From positions 62,001 through 126,000 of the forward strand of contig JBFNFA010000011.1 in assembly GCA_040797845.1 (NCBI GenBank): DNA of 64,000 bases. Direction: 5' to 3'. Of this stretch, positions 27,614 through 36,798 are shown piece by piece (the first letter of the stretch is position 1; every line of letters begins with the position of its first letter). A program made the position numbers and the translations under genes. Under the pieces are notes generated by a model. It saw only the letters and a list, made by a program, of their open reading frames with translations, was not told the DNA's origin and did no database searches. This DNA is from Clostridium_AW sp040797845. Lineage in GTDB: Bacteria > Bacillota > Clostridia > Clostridiales > Clostridiaceae.

Positions 27614-28393
27614 CTAATATTTTTTATAAACTATATTTCCTAAACCACCATTACTTTCTCTTATCTTATCTATGATTTTATATTCATCACAATCATAATA
27701 AATATTTCTTTTATCATCTTCATTTTTTAATGATATATCACCTTTAATATCTTTAAAATCTATATTTAATGATTTATATATTTCTTCAAAGCCTTTATCT
27801 GTTGGAGTTTTTTTATAATTTAAATCCTTCATTAGTATTTCTATATCATCATATCCATAACTATCTAACCATTGATTTGTTTTGTTTGCGTCTGTAGAAG
27901 CTCCTAAATTTAAATAATTATGGTCTATATAATAAAGATTTTCTTTTTGACGAATAAGAAAATCTTGGGTTAACAGGTGTTCTATATACCATTCTGTAAA
28001 CATAGTATAGGAAGAAGAATATTGTATTCTATATACCCCGATTTCCAAATCTTTACACAAAGAATACCAGCTATTATTTTTAGTAGGTATTGAAGAACCT
28101 ATTCTTTCAAACTTGCCATTTATTTCTTTATAAAGATAAACAGGCATTGGCGTATACCCTCCCCCGTCAGAATAAGGTTGACCATAAGCCCATATATTGC
28201 TTTTTTGAGGTAGCTCAAACTCTATATATGGACTAAAACTATATAGGATAACACCAAATGCTGTATGATTTTTTAAATCTCCATCTAACAAGGTTTCTAT
28301 TTTATCAAAACGACCTTGGTCATTGTATTCTAAAAAATTAATTTTACCTTCTTTTCCTAAATTTGGAACGTCAGGTTTAGCGTTTCCAGCCAT
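27614..28393 (-). CDS. Putative binding protein: unassigned head plus shared C-terminal module
   Basis: 259 aa. The first 140 residues (GNAKPDVPNLGKEGKINFLEY, then KIETLLDGDLKNHTAFGV and PYIEFELPQ) look like a diverged discoidin or galactose-binding jelly-roll, but I cannot fix the family. The module follows: FLIRQKENLYYIDHNYLNLG, QWLDSYGYDDI, IYKSLNIDFKDIKG and NGGLGNIVYKKY. GGAGG precedes the ATG. Confidence 0.6.
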   Translation of the reverse strand: MAGNAKPDVPNLGKEGKINFLEYNDQGRFDKIETLLDGDLKNHTAFGVILYSFSPYIEFELPQKSNIWAYGQPYSDGGGYTPMPVYLYKEINGKFERIGSSIPTKNNSWYSLCKDLEIGVYRIQYSSSYTMFTEWYIEHLLTQDFLIRQKENLYYIDHNYLNLGASTDANKTNQWLDSYGYDDIEILMKDLNYKKTPTDKGFEEIYKSLNIDFKDIKGDISLKNEDDKRNIYYDCDEYKIIDKIRESNGGLGNIVYKKY

Positions 28394-28419
28394 ATTAAAA
28401 ACACCTCCTATTTGTCATT

Positions 28420-29469
28420 CTATTTCTTAACTAATACACTAAACTTACCATTATTAATCTTCTTAATATCATCTAATAATTTATATGGCGTTGAATCATA
28501 ACTAACATTATCAGATACATCGGTAAGTTCTTTTACTTCAACATTACCTAAGAATTGTTTGAAATCTATATTTCTAGTTTCATATACTTCTTGCTCTTTT
28601 TGAGAAGATACTGTCCTTCTAGTGGAATCTTCTAGTAATATACCTATATCATCATATCCATACAACTCAAACCAATTGTTTAATTGTTGGTCACTAGTTG
28701 GTTCACCTAATTTTATATAGTTATGGTCTATTGAGTAGACTTCTACTCCTTGTTGGATGAGAAAGTTTACTTCTTTTAAATCAACCTCTCCTTCAACCCG
28801 CATAGGATTTATTATAGTTCCATTTATTTTACTTTTTGATGAATCGAAAGCTGTTGTGCCTTTACCTTCATCAAACTTCCAATATCCAATTAAATAGTTT
28901 TCTATGTTTTTTGGTACTTCCAACATATTATTCTTTACTTCATTTTGGGATAGTGCATAATTATAAACCTTAAATTCATCTAACATACCATTAAATATAC
29001 CCTGTGTTGGAGTTACATTGTCAGCAGAAGTTCCAGCACCAATCATAAAAGGGTTATTTGAAATCATATTCGCATTTTTGTAAGCAGATATATTAAAGCT
29101 TTTCGTCAACTCTCCATTTATATACACACTTAACATCGAATCTCTATCCCACACACTTGTAAGATGAAACCATTTTCCGTATTCTGGCTTATAATCTGTT
29201 GTATAATTAATATGGGTTTCTGAACCCCAAGCCATAAATATATTTACCGTTTTAGAAGTGTTGATTAAAGTTATACCATACCTATACATCTGAGCCGAAG
29301 CACGAGTTTTACTTACGAAATTCAGACTATTAATGCCATCATATCCAGTATCTATATTTGCCCAGAATGATATTGTCATGTCGTTTAAACCCATATTATA
29401 ATTATTGCCATAATTTATATATGTATTTTTCCCATCAAACTTTAAAGCAAATGGATTGTTTTTTGCCAT
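28420..29469 (-). CDS. Putative binding protein: LamG/concanavalin-like domain plus shared C-terminal module
   Basis: About 349 aa from the ATG at 29469, preceded by GGGGAGG. Residues 10-205 are a LamG/laminin-like jelly-roll: FDGKNTYINYG, MTISFWANIDTG, GKWFHLTSVWD and the closing GMLDEFKVYNYALSQNEV are all in the family order. The shared module follows (FLIQQGVEVYSIDHNYIKLG, NWFELYGYDDI). Such domains bind sugars with calcium. It is the first gene of the array, after a terminator. Confidence 0.7.
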   Translation of the reverse strand: MAKNNPFALKFDGKNTYINYGNNYNMGLNDMTISFWANIDTGYDGINSLNFVSKTRASAQMYRYGITLINTSKTVNIFMAWGSETHINYTTDYKPEYGKWFHLTSVWDRDSMLSVYINGELTKSFNISAYKNANMISNNPFMIGAGTSADNVTPTQGIFNGMLDEFKVYNYALSQNEVKNNMLEVPKNIENYLIGYWKFDEGKGTTAFDSSKSKINGTIINPMRVEGEVDLKEVNFLIQQGVEVYSIDHNYIKLGEPTSDQQLNNWFELYGYDDIGILLEDSTRRTVSSQKEQEVYETRNIDFKQFLGNVEVKELTDVSDNVSYDSTPYKLLDDIKKINNGKFSVLVKK

Positions 29470-29494
29470 ATGTTTACCTCCCCTCAACATAAAA

Positions 29495-29523
29495 ATATTT
29501 ATTAGGTGGGAATCTCACCCACC
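29495..29523. repeat. G+C-rich hairpin in the leader of the binding-protein array
   Basis: GGTGGG and CCCACC arms around AATCTCA form the most G+C-rich hairpin in the element, 25 bp upstream of the LamG-protein start. The minus strand has no T-run directly after it. The 200 bp between it and the upstream terminator hold a short degenerate reading frame (MSVRKDDKIKILSKY then stop) and no clear gene. Confidence 0.5.
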
Positions 29524-29711
29524 CATATTTAATTAATTATCTCTACTGTTTTTTCAAACTCAGTTCCCCTATCTTTTAACCCTTCTAATATTTAGATAAA
29601 ATCTTGATTTTATCGTCTTTTCTTACACTCATAGAATTCATAAGTACATCACATTAATATATAATTACTTAGTTAACTCTTTAATTTCACTGTTATACGT
29701 TTATATTATAA

Positions 29712-29748
29712 AAAAGTTGCCATAAAATAATTATGACAACTTTCTAAA
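29712..29748 (-). terminator. Terminator upstream of the binding-protein array
   Basis: AAAGTTG-CATAA and TTATG-CAACTTT arms with a T-run on the minus strand, six bases downstream of the 74-aa gene. It should stop the host polymerase before the eight binding-protein genes. Confidence 0.7.
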
Positions 29749-29753
29749 CATAT

Positions 29754-29978
29754 CTACTTTTCTTTTATATTTTTATAATTCTTAATGTTTCTTCCTCTTT
29801 TATTTGACTTAATCAATTCTTGTTTCAAACAATTTTCACATATTCTATCGTATTTAAATACTATGCAATTATCCTCTACTGTCATTTCACTTATTGGATT
29901 ACAACACCAAACATGCTGGCAATTCTCATCTCCTTGTGAAATAACCTCAAGTATTTTATTGCCTTCTATAAAAATCAC
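29754..29978 (-). CDS. Small cysteine-containing protein
   Basis: 74 aa starting at a GTG shortly after AAGGG. Six cysteines or histidines are grouped as CQHVWCC and CENC, suggesting one zinc site, followed by a basic tail (SNKRGRNIKNYKNIKEK). It lies two codons after the 525-aa repeat protein in a tail operon. Function is unknown; a small zinc-binding chaperone or regulator are the simplest guesses. Confidence 0.5.
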   Translation of the reverse strand: MIFIEGNKILEVISQGDENCQHVWCCNPISEMTVEDNCIVFKYDRICENCLKQELIKSNKRGRNIKNYKNIKEK

Positions 29979-29981
29979 CCC

Positions 29982-31559
29982 TTACATTATGAAAGCATAA
30001 ATTATACCTTCATCTAAATCTGGAACTTCTCCAACTGTTATTTGCGAATATAGATCATCTATATCCATTGTTCTCACATTGATGTGGCCATTCATATCAT
30101 TCTTTAATGTTGTTGTAAATACACCATGTAAATCTTGACCCTTGGCACTTATAGTTATCTTACCATCAATTCCATTAACAGCATCAACTACTATTCTTCC
30201 TTTAAATCCTACTGGATTAGTTCGTATAAACCCATCCAAGTCTGATTTGTATATGATTCTTATAGAACCATCTATTTCTGTATTGCCTTTAGTTTGCACA
30301 TGAATTCTACCATCTAATTGATTCTTATATCTTACATCCACATTACCATCAATTTGACTTTTGTATAAAACTTGCATTTTAGAATTTAATCCATTATGAC
30401 TACTAATAGGCAATCTGCCATCTAAATCTTCTCTTTCAAGTGGATTTACTATAACCTCACCATCTAAATCAGATTTATACCAAACATCTACTCTACCATT
30501 TATACCATTATGATGTGTAGTTGGTATCTTACTATCTAAGTCTGACCATTCTAATTCTTGTACTTTTACTTTTCCTTCAATGTCTTTGCTATGCATAACA
30601 TTTAGATAACCATTTAAATTATTCGTAGGCATAGTACTTATGTTTATGACACCATTCATATCGCTAAATGGTCTATGAGGAGTAATTTTACCATTTATCT
30701 GACTTAGTTTTGCAATAGTTATTTTACCTCTAGTCATGTCTGGATGGTTAACTATAACATTACCATCTATTTCACTATCGCCAGAGTCTTTCCATACATT
30801 TAATTTACCACCTAAATCTGACCATTCAGTACGCCTTACGTTAACTCTACCGCCTATAACTGAACCTGTAGTTGAGAATAAGTCTTCATCAAAATATTCT
30901 ATAGTTATTTCTGGAGGTGTGGTGCTTTCCTTTGTGCCAAAGTTTTTCATTTGAATGATACTTTCATCTTCCGATTTTAGTATGAAACCAAAGTTTTGAT
31001 GAGTATGAACATTCCATAAATCTCTTACTGCTTCTGTTACATCAATAATATGTTCATATAATCCTGACTCAAGATTTACTGTTTTATATGCAGATTTTCT
31101 TGAAGGTTGTCCCATCCAAACAACATTATATTCTCCCCACTCCTTATCTGGATAAGATATCTCCAATCCCATAAATGGTGATGGGTCGTCTGAATATAAC
31201 TTCATTTTTGCCTTGGTGATTCTCATTCTTTGCAAATCTTCTGGTATTCCAAATTGAACTAAACTTCTAAATACATATCCATCTTTATCAGTACCAACTT
31301 TCATGATACTGGATTCACCATAGTTTAATGTTGGTCGGTAATCTGTTACATATGTATCTTTTATTACAGAAGCTTTTACTTCATGTCTTTCTGGTAATAA
31401 AGCTCTAACTTCTACTTCCATTCTATTCTTAGGTGGTCTATGAACAGTTAAAGTACCACTTAAACTATCATCAAAGGTGCTAACCCATAAACTTCCGCCT
31501 AAATCTGATTCACGTTTCCATATAATCGCAAATTCGGCTTCCATTCTATTATTATACAT
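29982..31559 (-). CDS. Tail-fibre-like protein: DNRLRE domain within DLDG-type tandem repeats
   Basis: 525 aa. Residues 55-225 form a DNRLRE/CBM96-like beta-sandwich (SVIKDTYVTDYRPTLNYGES, then RSLVQFGIP and IDVTEAVRDLW). Around it are about 20 short repeats of 12-16 residues with the core DLDGxIxV (variants DLGG, EIDG, DMNG). The repeats look like stacked beta-strands of a fibrous shaft. No transmembrane helix or protease motif is seen. It lies amid tail fibre genes, with AGGAGGTG before the ATG. Confidence 0.65.
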   Translation of the reverse strand: MYNNRMEAEFAIIWKRESDLGGSLWVSTFDDSLSGTLTVHRPPKNRMEVEVRALLPERHEVKASVIKDTYVTDYRPTLNYGESSIMKVGTDKDGYVFRSLVQFGIPEDLQRMRITKAKMKLYSDDPSPFMGLEISYPDKEWGEYNVVWMGQPSRKSAYKTVNLESGLYEHIIDVTEAVRDLWNVHTHQNFGFILKSEDESIIQMKNFGTKESTTPPEITIEYFDEDLFSTTGSVIGGRVNVRRTEWSDLGGKLNVWKDSGDSEIDGNVIVNHPDMTRGKITIAKLSQINGKITPHRPFSDMNGVINISTMPTNNLNGYLNVMHSKDIEGKVKVQELEWSDLDSKIPTTHHNGINGRVDVWYKSDLDGEVIVNPLEREDLDGRLPISSHNGLNSKMQVLYKSQIDGNVDVRYKNQLDGRIHVQTKGNTEIDGSIRIIYKSDLDGFIRTNPVGFKGRIVVDAVNGIDGKITISAKGQDLHGVFTTTLKNDMNGHINVRTMDIDDLYSQITVGEVPDLDEGIIYAFIM

Positions 31560-31570
31560 ATTAGCACCTC

Positions 31571-32722
31571 CTATTCTACTGGTTGTGCTTGTGCAAATAT
31601 CTCAAACCTAGCACTGCCATGTTCAAATTCTATATCTGGATGTATTCTTAAATATAAATCTTGTGTTCCTTTGTTTGGCATAATTCCAGGTCTCAACAAT
31701 TGTTCATTATCTTTAATCAACATTCCACTTTCAAAACCATAATAAACATCTAGTTTGTCTGGCTTCTTTTCTGGGGTTATTATAACCTCTAAATTTTTTA
31801 CATCAAAACCCATATTATTTGTTATTATAACTTTTGCAATATTACTCATACTACCAGCCATTACAGTTCTAAAGGTTAATCTCTTTAGAATATCTCCTAA
31901 ATCTGTTGAGTAATACTCTCCCTTTTCATCTGAGAATAGTATTCCAGAATACTCTCCTAAAAACGGATACTCAAATTTATTTCTTGTTCCATAGTTATCC
32001 TGTGCATTTATAACAACAGTATTAACATCATTGATTATTACATCTACAGATTCAAACTTAACTACATGACTTCCAGGAGGTTCAAATCCCGTATAATCTG
32101 AATCAACAGGATAAACTTTTCTGTTGTTTAAGTAAACATTGAATCTTACTAAGTCATTGTCTGTATCTCCTACATCCAAATATAAAGTATTTTTTTCAAC
32201 AGTAGCAACTATAGTTGGAGCTTCATTATATAAGACAATTTCTCTTGAAGCCGATGATGTACTGCCATTTTCAAAAAGAACAACCACTCGAACTTTATAT
32301 GAGTTAACTGCGGTAGTTATCAAACTGCTTGGAACAGTTACTTCATCACTAATTGACTCATTTATCATCATAAAATCTTTTTGATAGTCCTTAACTACTT
32401 GAAGTATTTCACCACTTACTCCAATAAGCTCAACTCGATATTTAAATCGCGCTTTCGTTATACCAGTGCTTTTAATAACTCTGCCAACCTCATCATCTAA
32501 AACATATTCAAATGAATCCAAACGGATCCATTCAGCTTTAGTGTGAGTCATTGTGAATTGACTTTGACCCATGACTTCTCTATTAAAAACTAATTCATTT
32601 GTAGCAGTAATTATATCATCACTAGTTTCAACAGGTGGGTGAATAGTAAATGGAAAGTTAAAATCTTCGCCTTTATAGACCAAGATCGTGCCCGTTCCAA
32701 CATCTATATTAATATTTGCCAT
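31571..32722 (-). CDS. Putative tail fibre/baseplate protein with Ig-like domains
   Basis: 383 aa, wholly strand-rich and without membrane segments. The N-terminus (NINIDVGTGTILVYKGEDFNFPF) and the middle (NSYKVRVVVLFENGSTSSASREIVLYNEAPTIVATVEKNTLYLDVGD) fit two or three immunoglobulin/fibronectin-like domains. The C-terminal 130 residues may be another sandwich domain. It lies 11 bp from the 525-aa repeat protein gene. Function is inferred only from position. Confidence 0.55.
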   Translation of the reverse strand: MANINIDVGTGTILVYKGEDFNFPFTIHPPVETSDDIITATNELVFNREVMGQSQFTMTHTKAEWIRLDSFEYVLDDEVGRVIKSTGITKARFKYRVELIGVSGEILQVVKDYQKDFMMINESISDEVTVPSSLITTAVNSYKVRVVVLFENGSTSSASREIVLYNEAPTIVATVEKNTLYLDVGDTDNDLVRFNVYLNNRKVYPVDSDYTGFEPPGSHVVKFESVDVIINDVNTVVINAQDNYGTRNKFEYPFLGEYSGILFSDEKGEYYSTDLGDILKRLTFRTVMAGSMSNIAKVIITNNMGFDVKNLEVIITPEKKPDKLDVYYGFESGMLIKDNEQLLRPGIMPNKGTQDLYLRIHPDIEFEHGSARFEIFAQAQPVE

Positions 32723-32737
32723 TTAACAGCCACCCCC

Positions 32738-33355
32738 CTATACTCTAATGAACCACGTTAGCTCTCCGCCAACGTTTTTATCTAATGGGGCATTTAATTT
32801 ATATTCTTTAAAGTCGTTAATTTTTATTATTATTTGCCCATCCATGTCTCTATTACTAACCAATCTTATTTGAAAATTAGCTGGTTGATCTATTGTTATA
32901 TTTAATATAGGTTTAAAATATAACATTGTTCCATCATTATATAGTATCTGATTTTTATATCCAAAATTATATCCACAAAAATTTATACTACTTTTACCAC
33001 TGTAATTCATTTGGCTATAGGCATTTTTAAAATATATAATATCATTGTATTTTGCATCTTGTCCCATAAGGACATAGTCTCTATCTTTAGTTCTATAAAA
33101 TATCTCTATTTTATTTTGATCAAATGTAAACACACCTGTAAGTGCATTAAAGTACGTTCGCACACCATGACCAACAACACCGAATCTAATTAATTTATCT
33201 TTTATAACTTCATCCGTTCTACTATATGTTTTTTTCTCTGGATTAAACTCAAAAAGGAAAGTACCATCAAGATACTCTCCTACTGACATAAAGTCTAATT
33301 CACTACTAAAAGCATATGGATGAACCTTTTCAAATTTATTTAATCCATCTTTCAT
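32738..33355 (-). CDS. Tail-operon protein of unknown function
   Basis: 205 aa, strand-rich, soluble. Landmarks are LDFMSVGEYLDGTFLFEFNPEKKTYS and the ending LDKNVGGELTWFIRV. No catalytic motif is seen. It lies between fibre-like genes 15 bp from its downstream neighbour, with GAGGTGA before the ATG, so it is likely a baseplate or fibre component. Confidence 0.5.
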   Translation of the reverse strand: MKDGLNKFEKVHPYAFSSELDFMSVGEYLDGTFLFEFNPEKKTYSRTDEVIKDKLIRFGVVGHGVRTYFNALTGVFTFDQNKIEIFYRTKDRDYVLMGQDAKYNDIIYFKNAYSQMNYSGKSSINFCGYNFGYKNQILYNDGTMLYFKPILNITIDQPANFQIRLVSNRDMDGQIIIKINDFKEYKLNAPLDKNVGGELTWFIRV

Positions 33356-33410
33356 TCTATCACCTCATTGTATTGAGTCTCTATTTTATTTTTATAATTT
33401 GTTTTATATT

Positions 33411-34034
33411 TTAAACTGCACTAGCACCGCCAGTTTGTACGTTGTAATATACTCTTACTATAAATTTATTTTCTTCTGCATCAGCACTTGGAGGTACTTT
33501 AATTTGTGCTTTTATTTTTGAATAGCAATTTTTTGAACTATCTGTTTCGAACTTACCATCATTCATTGCACCAGAAATTACTCCTGTTGAAACTCCACCA
33601 CCACTTGGGCTACCCATAGCTGTTATCTGCATATCCTTTTGAGTTAATACACCATTTTTCATTTCAGAACCTATTGGCGTATATGTAGGAGTTTCACCTG
33701 GAGTAGATGATAAGAGGTTTGCTACTCTTACCCATTGTTCCATAACTAAAGGCGATTTCATTTCTCCTGGAATATATTTACCAAAAGCACCGTCTTTTGT
33801 TGTTATTCTACAATTAACCATATCAGGCACATTTGTATAATTAGGTGCTGAACCAGATGGTCTTTTGTTATTCCATACATAAAAAGTATGTGTAGTTAAC
33901 TCAGGGTTGTTGTCTGCATCGACAATTCCTAAGTCCCATAAATTATTTGGAACTGGTCTTTGTTTAACTTGTCCATCACTTGCATCTATATAATCTTCCC
34001 ACCATGTTACTAAAGGTTTTAAAGCTGTTGCCAT
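33411..34034 (-). CDS. Tail-operon protein of unknown function
   Basis: 207 aa. The N-terminal half is rich in Trp, Asp and Pro (PLVTWWEDYIDASDGQVKQRPV, then THTFYVWNNKRP) and the C-terminal half is strand-rich (KAQIKVPPSADAEENKFIVRVYYN). Proteins with this opening are found near baseplate genes in Firmicute phages. No enzyme motif is seen. GAGGAGTGA precedes the ATG. Confidence 0.5.
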   Translation of the reverse strand: MATALKPLVTWWEDYIDASDGQVKQRPVPNNLWDLGIVDADNNPELTTHTFYVWNNKRPSGSAPNYTNVPDMVNCRITTKDGAFGKYIPGEMKSPLVMEQWVRVANLLSSTPGETPTYTPIGSEMKNGVLTQKDMQITAMGSPSGGGVSTGVISGAMNDGKFETDSSKNCYSKIKAQIKVPPSADAEENKFIVRVYYNVQTGGASAV

Positions 34035-34070
34035 TAAAACATCACTCCTCTTTGTAATTTTTATAATTTT

Positions 34071-35600
34071 TTAAACTAATATTCTAACCTTTATTGTTAT
34101 ACTCTCAATTCTTCCGCCTAATTTTTTTATATTAAGCCTAAAAGAATCCAGAGGATTTACTTCTCTTGCCACTATTCTTGCTTGTGTTGATTTATATTCT
34201 CCATAGTCAAATATAACTTCTTTATTTGTTTCGCATACTTCAACCCAATTGTCATTTCCAGCTTTCATATCAGCATCAGATATCTTTTCTAATTGAATTG
34301 CAGTGTATTCAATTCCTGGAGTTTTACAAATACCACTAACAGATTGAATAATTCCTTTTTCCTCAAATTCAATCTGAACGTCTTGAACCCCTTCTTTTAG
34401 CTTTTTAGCAGCTATTACAAATACTATAGTTTTTGTATGAACATAGTCTGGCAATGCATTTTTAGCATCTTCTCCAATGAAGTTTCTTTGTGCTTTTTCT
34501 TCTATGCCAAGAAGTTTAATATAATCCTCTTTATGCATTAAACCATCGCTATTTTCATTAACTAAAGGTATTCCACCTTTCATGTTGCCTATATATTTCC
34601 ACTCAAAGCCATCCCAACGATAAATATTACCATTATCTAGTGTCATTACAGTCCAACCCATCTCTGACTTTGGATAAACTATATCTATAGAAGCAAATAC
34701 GTCTACTGGTTCCTGCCAAATTAATCTAGTATTAAATCTATCAATTTTCATTAATTGTGTTTCTTCTATTGCTTTATTTGTTGCTTCTATAGATTCTTGA
34801 GTTTTTTCTATGGACCATTTAGTAGCTTCATTAGCCTTGTTAGTTGCCTCAATAGCTTTTTCCATAGTCTCTTCTGTAGCTTGTTTAGCTTCTAAAGTTT
34901 CTTCTGTTGCTTTCTTTGCTTCTTCTGTAGCTTCTCTGCATTCTTCTGTTTGTTTTTTAGATATTTCAATATGAATATCCATATCTTTTATTTTTTCTTC
35001 TGCACGTTCAATGAATTTATCAACATATGCTACAAACTCATCAGTTTTTAATTGAACAAAGTCTATAAATTCTTGTTTCTTATTTTCTAAAAATGTTACA
35101 AACTCTTTGGTTTTATCTTGAATGAATTTCATGTATTCTTGTGTTTTATTCTTTATAAATTCAATTGCATTATTTACTTCATTCTTTAACTCTTGCTCTT
35201 TTTTGTAAATAAAATCGATGAATTCTTGAAGATTTTCTACTGCCCAAGGATTGGGAGAATGTACCCATATTCTGCTTGCTGGATATTTGATAACTCCTGT
35301 GCCCTTATATGTTGCGGTAACATCTTTTTTCTCTTCACTCTCATTAAACTTAATCATACCTGTTTGATAATCTACCAAAAATTTATTTGGTTCTATATCA
35401 AAGGTTTCCTCATATTTATCAAGCATTATTTCTGTATATCCATCTATAACTACTCGTTCAAATTCACTAGGTATTTCATGAAGTTGAATATTATTATTTA
35501 TAACTGTCAATTTTTCAGTTATATCAACATAAGGGTCATCCACAGTTCCTTTTCTAATATGTAACCTAATGGGATCACTTCTTTTTACATTAAAAAACAT
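34071..35600 (-). CDS. Tail fibre with long coiled-coil shaft
   Basis: 509 aa. Residues 1-110 form a small N-terminal domain of the kind seen in baseplate upper proteins. Residues 125-285 are a coiled coil built from about 14-residue repeats (FIQDKTKEFVTFLENKKQEF) followed by Thr/Glu/Ala-rich heptads. The C-terminal 220 residues contain a fibre motif (GNIYRWDGFEWKYIGNMKGGIPLVNENSDGLM) and a strand-rich tip. It likely trimerises to link the baseplate with receptor-binding parts. GGGAGGTGA precedes the ATG. Confidence 0.7.
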   Translation of the reverse strand: MFFNVKRSDPIRLHIRKGTVDDPYVDITEKLTVINNNIQLHEIPSEFERVVIDGYTEIMLDKYEETFDIEPNKFLVDYQTGMIKFNESEEKKDVTATYKGTGVIKYPASRIWVHSPNPWAVENLQEFIDFIYKKEQELKNEVNNAIEFIKNKTQEYMKFIQDKTKEFVTFLENKKQEFIDFVQLKTDEFVAYVDKFIERAEEKIKDMDIHIEISKKQTEECREATEEAKKATEETLEAKQATEETMEKAIEATNKANEATKWSIEKTQESIEATNKAIEETQLMKIDRFNTRLIWQEPVDVFASIDIVYPKSEMGWTVMTLDNGNIYRWDGFEWKYIGNMKGGIPLVNENSDGLMHKEDYIKLLGIEEKAQRNFIGEDAKNALPDYVHTKTIVFVIAAKKLKEGVQDVQIEFEEKGIIQSVSGICKTPGIEYTAIQLEKISDADMKAGNDNWVEVCETNKEVIFDYGEYKSTQARIVAREVNPLDSFRLNIKKLGGRIESITIKVRILV

Positions 35601-35655
35601 AAAATCTCACCTCCCTTCTAAGCTATTTGAAATTGAAACATATCTTTTATTTGGA

Positions 35656-35853
35656 TTATTTTTTATCTTTGCTTTGTTGTTTGTCAGTTTCTTCTTCCTT
35701 ATCAGTATTGTATTTTATATTAGGTCTTTCTAATAAGCTCCACAAATTTACATAAACAAAAGCTTCTTCTTTCCCCTTAATCTCAGCTCTATCTAAAAAT
35801 ATAAGCAAGTTACGCAGCTCTTGTTCTGTAAAATCTATTGATAAATTCCTCAT
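35656..35853 (-). CDS. Small acidic tail-operon protein
   Basis: 65 aa. An amphipathic N-terminus (LSIDFTEQELRNLLIFLDRAEIKGKEEAF) is followed by a charged tail with many Lys, Asp and Glu. Similar small proteins are common in Firmicute tail regions, with no known function. It contains no cysteine, unlike the two peptides nearby, and starts three bases downstream of the second radical SAM gene, so it may form part of that cassette. Confidence 0.55.
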   Translation of the reverse strand: MRNLSIDFTEQELRNLLIFLDRAEIKGKEEAFVYVNLWSLLERPNIKYNTDKEEETDKQQSKDKK

Positions 35854-35856
35854 ATA

Positions 35857-36633
35857 CTATGCCTCCTGTTCAGTATTAATATGATTTTTATATACGTAAT
35901 TCCTTAAATAATAAATTAAGTATGTACTATCTTTTTCACTCAAACTCTCCAATGATATAGGTTCATAGTCTAATGTGCTTATTACAGAGGTTAACTTTCC
36001 TTTTTTCTTGTCTAAAGAAATTTTCTCGTGTTCATTAATAAAACTATTGCAAAAACTTTTATCAATTGGCATAGTGTTTTCAACTATACCTATATCAATT
36101 GCTTTCACACCTAATCTATTTAGAAATTTAACTCCTTTATATAAATTATCTACATTATTCTTATGACAAACCATATGAACCATTAATCTATCATTTAAAT
36201 TACTTTTAATTAACTTTTTAATATTTTTCACTACTGTAAAATAATTTTCCTTACCATTTTTCCACAACCTTAATTTATTCATTTCTCTATTACCATCTAA
36301 ACTAACTGAAACAAAAATATTATCATTCTTTCTAAGAAAATCTATTATATTTTTATTTAAAATAGTCAAATTTGTACTAATATAATATCTTAAAACTGTA
36401 ATTCTATTGAGATTATTCTCCAAATAATTACAAGCCTTTACTAACATATCAAATGCTAATAAAGGCTCACCACCAATAAATTCAATTATCTTATCTTGTT
36501 TTCCATCTTGAATTATCATATCTAATTGCACTTTTATTTCTTCCCAAGTGTATGCTATTTCATATGATGTTTGATAGCAATACACACACCTGCAATTACA
36601 CTGCTCGGTTAGATATATTGTGTATCTCATCAT
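35857..36633 (-). CDS. Radical SAM protein without SPASM domain
   Basis: 258 aa. The iron-sulfur motif is CNCRCVYC (C12, C16, C19), followed by the SAM-binding GGEP (about 55-58) and a TIM-barrel middle (YISTNLTILN, then VSVSLDGN). It has no cluster of C-terminal cysteines, so no auxiliary clusters of the SPASM type are expected. It starts 38 bp before the end of the 61-aa Cys-rich peptide gene, and its GGAGG lies inside that gene, a sign of translational coupling. With the SPASM enzyme upstream, it probably modifies the two peptides. Confidence 0.85.
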   Translation of the reverse strand: MMRYTIYLTEQCNCRCVYCYQTSYEIAYTWEEIKVQLDMIIQDGKQDKIIEFIGGEPLLAFDMLVKACNYLENNLNRITVLRYYISTNLTILNKNIIDFLRKNDNIFVSVSLDGNREMNKLRLWKNGKENYFTVVKNIKKLIKSNLNDRLMVHMVCHKNNVDNLYKGVKFLNRLGVKAIDIGIVENTMPIDKSFCNSFINEHEKISLDKKKGKLTSVISTLDYEPISLESLSEKDSTYLIYYLRNYVYKNHINTEQEA

Positions 36634-36781
36634 TTAAGCTATCCTCCACAAAAACCCTTTGTGTATTACAAGCACACCTGGCATTACAAGTGCAAAATGT
36701 TTGTCCATGACAGGCTAACTCAGTATCATCGCCAAATACAGATATCAATAATTCATCTAATTCCTGTATATATTTATACAT
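36596..36781 (-). CDS. Cysteine-rich peptide, putative radical-SAM substrate (short)
   Basis: 61 aa from the ATG at 36781, with GGGGTGA upstream; a longer frame exists but would add 23 residues without a ribosome site. Residues 4-12 (YIQELDELL) resemble the leader of the neighbouring 139-aa peptide. Five cysteines lie in a 15-residue core (CHGQTFCTCNARCAC, residues 24-38), followed by an acidic tail. There is no signal peptide. It could be a RiPP precursor or a metal-binding tail component. Confidence 0.65.
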   Translation of the reverse strand: MYKYIQELDELLISVFGDDTELACHGQTFCTCNARCACNTQRVFVEDSLNDEIHNISNRAV

Positions 36782-36798
36782 AAAATCACCCCAATCAA

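Noticed and set aside
29524..29700. Degenerate reading frame (MSVRKDDKIKILSKY, then GTEFEKTVEIIN) upstream of the LamG gene
   Set aside because: Stops interrupt every frame and no family is recognisable; it may be a relic but cannot be supported as a gene.
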